Assembly (NCBI GenBank): GCA_964617145.1
Contig: CAZTVN010000049.1
Location: forward strand, 1-9,406
DNA from: CAZTVN01 sp964617145
GTDB lineage: Bacteria > Patescibacteriota > Gracilibacteria > UBA1369 > JACRIC01
DNA: 9,406 nt
Reading direction: 5' to 3'
The translations under genes were made by a program, and so were the position numbers. Below, in pieces: positions 5,866 to 9,406 of this stretch (positions are counted from its first letter, which is position 1; each line of letters begins with the position of its first letter). The notes beneath the pieces are model-generated. The model was given only the letters and a program-made list of their open reading frames with translations, was not told the DNA's origin and made no database searches.

Positions 5866-6291
5866 CTAATCCAAACTAATGCCGCCGCTAGCCCCTCCGC
5901 TCGTCACTTCCCGAATAAAATCGACGATATCGGAAAAATTAATATACTGAATGATGTTAAGTCCAAGAGCTTTGCCGACCGTTGCAACGATCACAACAGC
6001 AAGAACCGTGATAATAAGTCCAAAAATAGCATGACGAATAGTGCCGACAGCTTGCTTGATTTTGTCTTCCTGCCCGCCAGAAAGAATAAAAGAAATTCCA
6101 CCTACAAAAACAAAAACAAGCGAAAGAAATCCTGCCACAATAATAGCATAAGCAATAAAACGATTGATAAGTTCAACGGTTTCAAATTGTTGAAGAGTAC
6201 CAATAAGATCGGGAACAGGAGTCCCTGCATTCAAGCCGCCTTTAGACGGAGCCACCTCTAAAGTATTCTGGGCAATAAAAAAACCGAACAT
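5866..6291 (-). CDS. VirB2/TrbC-like two-helix pilin-type membrane protein (copy 2)
   Basis: A 141-residue protein with the architecture of type IV secretion pilins. A short N-terminal region is followed by a first hydrophobic helix (about 46-71, IVAGFLSLVFVFVGGISFIL), a charged loop GGQEDKIKQAVGTIR (72-86), a second hydrophobic helix (about 88-107) and a polar tail, INFSDIVDFIREV, ending Gly/Ser-rich. CPR genomes carry many such proteins, usually annotated as TrbC/VirB2 family or pilin-like. It is a tandem paralogue of the upstream gene: about 80% identical over the roughly 90-residue core by hand alignment, while the N-termini are unrelated. The two genes are 16 nt apart and probably cotranscribed. 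A clear signal peptide is not visible. No VirB4, VirB6 or other secretion gene occurs in the window, so the role (surface filament, DNA uptake, secretion) is inferred only. Confidence 0.75.
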   Translation of the reverse strand: MFGFFIAQNTLEVAPSKGGLNAGTPVPDLIGTLQQFETVELINRFIAYAIIVAGFLSLVFVFVGGISFILSGGQEDKIKQAVGTIRHAIFGLIITVLAVVIVATVGKALGLNIIQYINFSDIVDFIREVTSGGASGGISLD

Positions 6292-6307
6292 GTTTTAAAA
6301 AACAAAA

Positions 6308-6697
6308 TTAATCAAGAGTATCGACTCCAGAAGAAGAACCAGAGTCTCCAATGCTCCGTACCGTATCAACAATATCAGAAAAATTGATGTAACGGATAAC
6401 GTCAAGTCCAAGAGCACGCCCAACCGTTGCAACCACGACAACAGCAAGAATCGTTATGATAAGACCAAATATTGAATAACGAATGGTGCCGACAGCTTGT
6501 TTGATTTTGTCTTCCTGTCCACCAGAAAGAATAAAAGAAATACCTCCAATAAAAACAAAAACAACCGAAAGAAATCCCGCAATGATAATGGCATAGGCTA
6601 TGCCACGATTAATAATCTCAAGGATATCATAATTTTCAGCCGCCTCGACAATGGTTCCAGAAGTTAATATAAAAGCGTGTAACAAACTATCCATCAT
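6308..6697 (-). CDS. VirB2/TrbC-like two-helix pilin-type membrane protein (copy 1)
   Basis: Same family as the following gene: helix IIIAGFLSVVFVFIGGISFIL, loop SGGQEDKIKQAVGTIR, a second helix around IFGLIITILAVVVVATV, then a polar tail, YINFSDIVDTVRSI, ending in a Gly/Ser stretch. The frame is open back to a GTG at 6712, but a perfect TATAAT lies only four bases upstream of that, so transcription would start at about 6710. The ATG at 6697 (or the next one at 6694) is therefore the likely start, giving about 129 residues. The N-terminus MMDSLLHAFILTSGTIVEA is moderately hydrophobic and could be a weak signal or leader segment, which the sister copy lacks. VirB2-type pilins are inserted in the inner membrane and may be extracted to form a pilus. 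Confidence 0.75.
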   Translation of the reverse strand: MMDSLLHAFILTSGTIVEAAENYDILEIINRGIAYAIIIAGFLSVVFVFIGGISFILSGGQEDKIKQAVGTIRYSIFGLIITILAVVVVATVGRALGLDVIRYINFSDIVDTVRSIGDSGSSSGVDTLD

Positions 6698-6716
6698 AAA
6701 AACAGTATACACAAAA

Positions 6717-6722
6717 ATTATA
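6717..6722 (-). promoter_or_regulatory. -10 box of the tandem pilin operon
   Basis: On the minus strand a perfect TATAAT lies between the khpA stop and the pilin gene. No convincing -35 is visible at 16-18 nt (the positions fall in the last codons of khpA). The leader to the ATG at 6697 would be about 13 nt. This box decided the start chosen for the pilin gene. Confidence 0.45.
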
Positions 6723-6739
6723 AATGAGCAAAAACAAAA

Positions 6740-7048
6740 TTAATCGTTATCATTTTCAGGGATCACGATAGTTCTGTCGGTCCCGGGTTCAACAATTTTT
6801 AAATTTACCCTGGCTTTATTTTTGGAACCTATAATGCGAAGAAGGGTGCGGAGAGCTTTAGCGGTTTGACCATTTTTTCCAATAATCTTTCCCATGTCAT
6901 CTTTCCCAACCTTTAAGGTGATAAGAACACCCATTTCATCAACCGTGCGAGTGATTTCAATCTGGTCAGGAAATTCAACAATCTGTTTTGTAACCCACTC
7001 AATAAAAGCTTGATCTTTGTACTGAGTGCTAAAATCTTGGTCAGTCAT
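6740..7048 (-). CDS. khpA: KhpA-type single-KH-domain RNA-binding protein
   Basis: The 102-residue protein contains one KH domain of the bacterial KhpA (YlqC) type. The central GxxG loop is GKNG (57-60) inside MGKIIGKNGQTAKALRTLLR, preceded by a beta strand (EITRTVDEMGVLITLKVG) and followed by ARVNLKIVEP. KhpA binds RNA, often with KhpB, and influences translation and cell division/elongation in Firmicutes. It lies 41 nt after rpsP, the usual genomic place for this family, although the rimM and trmD genes that often follow are replaced here by the pilin genes. The acidic C-terminal tail ENDND is short. Start ATG; no Shine-Dalgarno motif. Confidence 0.9.
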   Translation of the reverse strand: MTDQDFSTQYKDQAFIEWVTKQIVEFPDQIEITRTVDEMGVLITLKVGKDDMGKIIGKNGQTAKALRTLLRIIGSKNKARVNLKIVEPGTDRTIVIPENDND

Positions 7049-7089
7049 ATATCAGAAGTTAAGAAAATAATGCAGCATGTCCTTATGCT

Positions 7090-7476
7090 TTAAGAAGAGG
7101 TGGATACTGCAGCTTGGGCAGCTTTATGAGGAGTTTCTGCTGCGCTTTGAACAGCCTTAGAAGGACTTTCTGTTGCATTTTGGTCACCATTTTTTTTCTT
7201 TCGTTTAAAATCTCTTCGCCCAATAAAAGCTTCCATCCCACTCATGCCATGGCGCTTGAAAAGTGAGGCTGCGGTATCACTCGGTTGTGCTCCGCGAGAT
7301 ATCCAATATTTAATACGCTCTTTCTCTATCTGAATATCTTTATTGTTTGAAGCAGGATGATAAAAACCAAGGATTTCAACAAATTTACCCTGTACATGGG
7401 CGCTATGTTCAGCAACAACGAAACGATACTTAGGTTGGTTGCTTCTACCGATTCTAGAGAGTCTTATCTTAAGCAA
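7090..7476 (-). CDS. rpsP: 30S ribosomal protein S16 with Ala/Ser-rich repeat tail
   Basis: S16 is a small-subunit assembly protein that binds 16S rRNA. The first 90 residues match the family throughout: MLKIRLSRIGRSNQPKYRFV at the start, then FVEILGFYHP (32-41), RIKYWISRGAQPSDTA (54-69) and LFKRHG (72-77). Typical bacterial S16 is about 80-90 residues. This one has a basic segment, KRKKKNG (91-97), followed by a tail of two 11-residue repeats, ESPSKAVQSAA (103-113) and ETPHKAAQAAV (114-124). It is the first gene of a unit with khpA and has a good promoter (TTGACT/TAAAAT) placed in the gap after the DUF721 gene. The start ATG is fixed by the strongly conserved N-terminus. Confidence 0.97.
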   Translation of the reverse strand: MLKIRLSRIGRSNQPKYRFVVAEHSAHVQGKFVEILGFYHPASNNKDIQIEKERIKYWISRGAQPSDTAASLFKRHGMSGMEAFIGRRDFKRKKKNGDQNATESPSKAVQSAAETPHKAAQAAVSTSS

Positions 7477-7504
7477 TGGTAAAATTCTTTAAGATGCAAG
7501 AAGC

Positions 7505-7534
7505 ATTTTAGTCAGTTAACTAAAGGAAAGTCAA
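7505..7534 (-). promoter_or_regulatory. Predicted sigma70-type promoter of rpsP-khpA
   Basis: On the minus strand TTGACT (7529-7534, 5/6) and TAAAAT (7505-7510, 5/6) are 18 nt apart. The transcript would start near 7498, leaving a leader of about 22 nt. Its -35 begins only 9 bp beyond the stop of the DUF721 gene, so rpsP has its own promoter. Confidence 0.6.
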
Positions 7535-7542
7535 GGTTTTCT

Positions 7543-7839
7543 TTAAAACAAAATGGTCCGTATATCAGAAACATGGGCTTTGTTAAGACGATTATTCAGA
7601 GAAAAAATAAGTTCTTTTTTATGAAAAAAAATCAAGTGAGAAGCTGACGAGCTTGTAACTTTTAACGTCAATACTCCATTTCGAAAATGTTTCGGTTCAG
7701 TTTTTAAGGCTATATTTTCTGGAAGAATTTGACCTCTTACCTGACGATATGCTTCACAAACCATACTTCCAACAAGAGCTCCTCGCAGGGCACTTTTATT
7801 GATAACTCGAGGAAGAAGGTCTTTAAGAGGTGTAAACAT
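7543..7839 (-). CDS. Short DUF721 (DciA-like) domain protein
   Basis: The 98-residue product fits the DUF721 family pattern: an N-terminal helix with LKDLLPRVI, an amphipathic region with a Gln-Val-Arg-rich turn, then a strand GVLTLKVTSSSASHLIFF (54-71). The characteristic last helix is KELIFSLNNRL, followed by HVSDIRTI. DUF721 includes DciA, the ancestral bacterial factor that helps load the replicative helicase DnaB; short single-domain members like this one are common in CPR genomes. The N-terminal extra domain of DciA is not present, so a helicase-loading role is possible but unproven. The ATG lies inside the upstream glycosyltransferase gene (17-nt overlap), indicating translational coupling, although the two products have no obvious functional link. 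Confidence 0.75.
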   Translation of the reverse strand: MFTPLKDLLPRVINKSALRGALVGSMVCEAYRQVRGQILPENIALKTEPKHFRNGVLTLKVTSSSASHLIFFHKKELIFSLNNRLNKAHVSDIRTILF

Positions 7840-8962
7840 GGAGTGTTTCTGAAGCCATTTTCCGCCAAGAAAAATCTTTTATTCGAAATTTCCCGCGTTC
7901 TTTCAATTGAGTTTGAAGCGAAGGATCCGAAATAAGTGAATGCATCACTTCAGCCATATTGTGATAATTTTTTGGATGAAAGAAAAGAGCATTATTTGCG
8001 CCTGCTATTTCTTTCATGCAGGAAGTATTTGAAGCTACAACTGGACATCCGCAAGCAAAAGCTTCCAAAATATTAAGGCCAAAACCTTCATAAAAAGAAG
8101 GCTGAACATAAGTTAATGCGGCATTGTACAGCGCTACCAGATTTTTTTCCTCAATCATTCCAGGGAAACGAACAAAAGGCTCCATCTTAAGATCTCGAAC
8201 CGCTTCTCGAACCTCTGGATAAAAAACAAGATCTTCTTTGCCAGTCATAACGAGAAGAATATCTCTTTGATATTGAGTTCGAAGAAGATGAAAAGCTCGG
8301 ACAAGATTGACCAAATTTTTATGATTTCGATGAACTCCTGCATAAAGAATAAAAGGGCGATCAAGATGAAAAAGTTTTTTTACATGCTCATATTCAAATT
8401 TTTTAAGCGTCCTAAATTCAGGAGATACCGCTTCATAAACAACCTGAATCTTTTCAGGAGGAATATTGTAGAGATCAATGATGTCTTGTTTCGTGTGCTG
8501 AGAGACGGCAATAATTTTTTTAGAATTTCGAAGAATAGATTTGAGAGTAAAATGGTATCCAAAACGATGCCAAGGTTTCGTCATTTTTTTCCCGGGGAAA
8601 AAAGAAAGTATGAGATCGTGAATAGTAACAATCGAAGGAGCGTGATAAAAAATAGGGGCGTTAAAATGAGTAAAATGCATGATGTCGAGTTTCTGTAGGC
8701 GAAGAATCTGCAAATAGCTCATCTGTTCATCGAAAGAATAATGACGAGCATTCACTCGGATTTTATGAAAAAATTTGTTTGGGCATTGAAAACGCTCGTA
8801 TTCAGGATCATTAAAAAATAAAACATATTCGTTTTTTTGAGGTTTCGGCAAAGACGTCTCTATCTCGGCAAGATTTCGTATAAGTTCATATACATAACGC
8901 CCGATGCCGGTAAATTGCGTAGAATACATTCTGGCATCGATACCAATCTTCATAAAAAACAC
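7823..8962 (-). CDS. GT4-family glycosyltransferase (mannosyltransferase-like)
   Basis: A 379-residue retaining GT-B glycosyltransferase of family 4. The N-terminal acceptor half starts MKIGIDARM and has the glycine loop TGIGRYVYEL (18-27). HFTHFNAP (97-104) and IVTIHDLILSFFP (111-123) follow. The nucleotide-sugar half begins around residue 203 with FILYAGVHRNHKNLVNLVRAF. It contains the EX7E motif YEGFGLNILEAFACGCPVVAS (291-311; E292 and E300), followed by CMKEIAG. No transmembrane segment is visible; such enzymes act at the cytoplasmic membrane face, building surface polysaccharides from NDP- or GDP-sugars. The sugar cannot be read from sequence. The frame starts ATG at 8962, but the ATG at 8953 is the more typical N-terminus (MKIGIDARM). 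Both suit the extended -10 promoter at 8983-8991. The 3' end overlaps the DUF721 gene by 17 nt. Confidence 0.92.
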   Translation of the reverse strand: MFFMKIGIDARMYSTQFTGIGRYVYELIRNLAEIETSLPKPQKNEYVLFFNDPEYERFQCPNKFFHKIRVNARHYSFDEQMSYLQILRLQKLDIMHFTHFNAPIFYHAPSIVTIHDLILSFFPGKKMTKPWHRFGYHFTLKSILRNSKKIIAVSQHTKQDIIDLYNIPPEKIQVVYEAVSPEFRTLKKFEYEHVKKLFHLDRPFILYAGVHRNHKNLVNLVRAFHLLRTQYQRDILLVMTGKEDLVFYPEVREAVRDLKMEPFVRFPGMIEEKNLVALYNAALTYVQPSFYEGFGLNILEAFACGCPVVASNTSCMKEIAGANNALFFHPKNYHNMAEVMHSLISDPSLQTQLKERGKFRIKDFSWRKMASETLHVYTS

Positions 8963-8982
8963 ATTACTAAAAATACTGACGC

Positions 8983-8991
8983 ATTATAACA
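8983..8991 (-). promoter_or_regulatory. Extended -10 promoter of the GT4-DUF721 unit
   Basis: On the minus strand TGTTATAAT is a perfect extended -10 (TGnTATAAT). No good -35 is visible. The expected start near 8976 leaves leaders of about 14 nt (ATG 8962) or 23 nt (ATG 8953). Confidence 0.6.
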
Positions 8992-8996
8992 AAACC

Positions 8997-9025
8997 TTGC
9001 GAGACCAGATAGACTTCGCTATCAT
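8997..9025 (+). promoter_or_regulatory. Predicted promoter of the tRNA-Asp gene
   Basis: TTGCGA (8997-9002) and TATCAT (9020-9025) are 17 nt apart, 4/6 and 5/6 matches. The precursor would start near 9032, about 45 nt before the tRNA. Its 5' leader contains a small hairpin, AAGGA/TCCTT (9041-9045 with 9052-9056). Confidence 0.5.
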
Positions 9026-9076
9026 TTGTGTCGCTTTACTAAGGAATCTAGTCCTTCAGAAGTTCTTTAGGCTCAA

Positions 9077-9153
9077 GGGACGGTAGCTCAGTTGGTTAGA
9101 GCGCATGCCTGTCACGCATGAGGTCGCGGGTTCAAGTCCCGTCCGTCCCGCCA
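9077..9153 (+). tRNA. tRNA-Asp (anticodon GUC)
   Basis: A full cloverleaf can be drawn. The acceptor stem GGGACGG (9077-9083) pairs with CCGTCCC (9143-9149). The D arm is GCTC/GAGC. The anticodon stem CATGC/GCATG encloses the loop CTGTCAC, with GTC as anticodon. The T arm is GCGGG-TTCAAGT-CCCGT. The discriminator base is G, as expected for tRNA-Asp, and the CCA end is encoded in the DNA (9151-9153). The variable loop is short (class I). No T-run terminator follows closely. Confidence 0.97.
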
Positions 9154-9162
9154 GAAAGCTTA

Positions 9163-9191
9163 TTGACCCAGAAAGACAAAAGGTATACAAT
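9163..9191 (+). promoter_or_regulatory. Strong sigma70-type promoter of the RHH gene
   Basis: TTGACC (9163-9168) and TACAAT (9186-9191, in TATACAAT) are separated by exactly 17 nt, both 5/6 matches. The start would be near 9198 and the leader about 28 nt. It begins 10 bp after the tRNA CCA end, so the gene is expressed independently of the tRNA. Confidence 0.7.
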
Positions 9192-9215
9192 AGTACTTGA
9201 AAGTAATACTAAGTA
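9192..9215. promoter_or_regulatory. Palindromic operator-like element over the RHH gene start site
   Basis: Three overlapping or adjacent palindromes built from AGTA/TACT lie just after the -10 box: AGTACT (9192-9197), AGTAATACT (9202-9210) and TACTAAGTA (9207-9215). Ribbon-helix-helix repressors bind arrays of short palindromes like this, and the element overlaps the predicted transcription start. Autoregulation by the downstream gene product is the natural inference, not shown. Confidence 0.45.
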
Positions 9216-9225
9216 AACCAATTCC

Positions 9226-9406
9226 ATGCCCACTATTTCTTTCAAGGCCGACGATGATTTTAAAGGAAAGCTCGAACTTTTAGCCCAAAAAAAAGGCATA
9301 AATACGTCCGCTTACATTAAACTCCTGTTAACGAAAGAATTAAAAATCGAGCTCGTTGAAATCACTGAAAATGGCCTCACTGTGGCCGAAGAGCTTGAAA
9401 TTCTCG
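9226..9406 (+). CDS. Ribbon-helix-helix (CopG/antitoxin-like) protein, 3' end beyond the window
   Basis: Sixty codons are visible and the frame is open at the window edge. The N-terminus has the ribbon-helix-helix pattern: a short strand TISFKADDD, helix 1 DFKGKLELLAQKKG (11-24), the turn INTSAYIKLLLTKEL (25-39) as helix 2, then an extension ending NGLTVAEELEIL. RHH proteins dimerise through the strand and insert it in the DNA major groove. Many are antitoxins that repress their own operon and neutralise a RelE/ParE-type toxin with the C-terminal part, and the NGLT.AEE tail resembles such antitoxins. A partner toxin would be just downstream, outside the window. Alternative: a stand-alone CopG-type regulator. 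The promoter and palindromes upstream favour an autoregulated gene. Confidence 0.75.
   Translation, partial: MPTISFKADDDFKGKLELLAQKKGINTSAYIKLLLTKELKIELVEITENGLTVAEELEIL

Noticed and set aside
6698..6712. Upstream GTG start of the first pilin gene
   Set aside because: It lies four bases from a perfect TATAAT box and so upstream of or at the expected transcription start; the ATG at 6697 fits better.
1..9406. CRISPR array, insertion sequence, prophage or rRNA genes
   Set aside because: I saw no regularly spaced repeats, no transposase or integrase signature, no terminal inverted repeats with target duplications and no rRNA-like conserved segments anywhere in the window.

Overview
The window looks like chromosomal DNA of a candidate-phyla-radiation (Patescibacteria) bacterium, possibly close to Peregrinibacteria/Gracilibacteria. 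This is an inference from gene content and style: a Pol I-type 5'-3' exonuclease standing alone without a polymerase domain, a very short DUF721/DciA-like protein, small VirB2-like two-helix pilins, ftsA-ftsZ followed directly by a FemAB-type ligase, rpsP followed by a KH protein, and the absence of Shine-Dalgarno motifs before every gene. The standard code fits: all genes read through to TAA or TAG, with no TGA stops at any of the 11 visible gene ends.

Layout. 1-3734 (minus strand) is a cell-division and cell-wall operon, ftsA-ftsZ-femAB, with ftsZ and femAB abutting (TAG directly followed by GTG). The FemAB protein is oddly ordered: a segment that normally ends the family sits in its middle. 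3735-4297 is a 563-bp, very AT-rich intergenic stretch. It holds the ftsA promoter, repeated GGCTTAAA motifs, alternative hairpins, direct repeats, a terminator and a candidate structured RNA. 4298-5200 (minus) is the exonuclease. 5310-5843 is the only plus-strand gene in the left 9 kb, an orphan protein resembling the C-terminal half of a glycogen-synthase-type GT-B glycosyltransferase. 5866-6697 (minus) holds two tandem paralogous VirB2-like pilins. 6740-7476 is rpsP-khpA. 7543-8962 is a GT4 glycosyltransferase overlapping a DUF721 gene. Then, on the plus strand, come tRNA-Asp(GUC) and the start of a ribbon-helix-helix (antitoxin/CopG-like) gene that runs off the window.

How it fits together. 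FtsA and FtsZ form the division ring and its membrane anchor. FemAB would add amino acids to the peptidoglycan stem peptide, so the first operon couples septation with wall synthesis. RpsP and KhpA are ribosome/RNA-binding proteins in their usual neighbourhood. The GT4 enzyme probably works on surface polysaccharide. The RHH gene has a strong promoter with a palindromic operator-like element over the expected transcription start, as in autoregulated antitoxin genes.

Most of the window is ordinary housekeeping DNA. The parts deserving a second look are the permuted FemAB, the 3735-4297 intergenic region with its possible structured RNA, the tandem pilins without a secretion system, and the combination of missing Shine-Dalgarno motifs with short predicted leaders.
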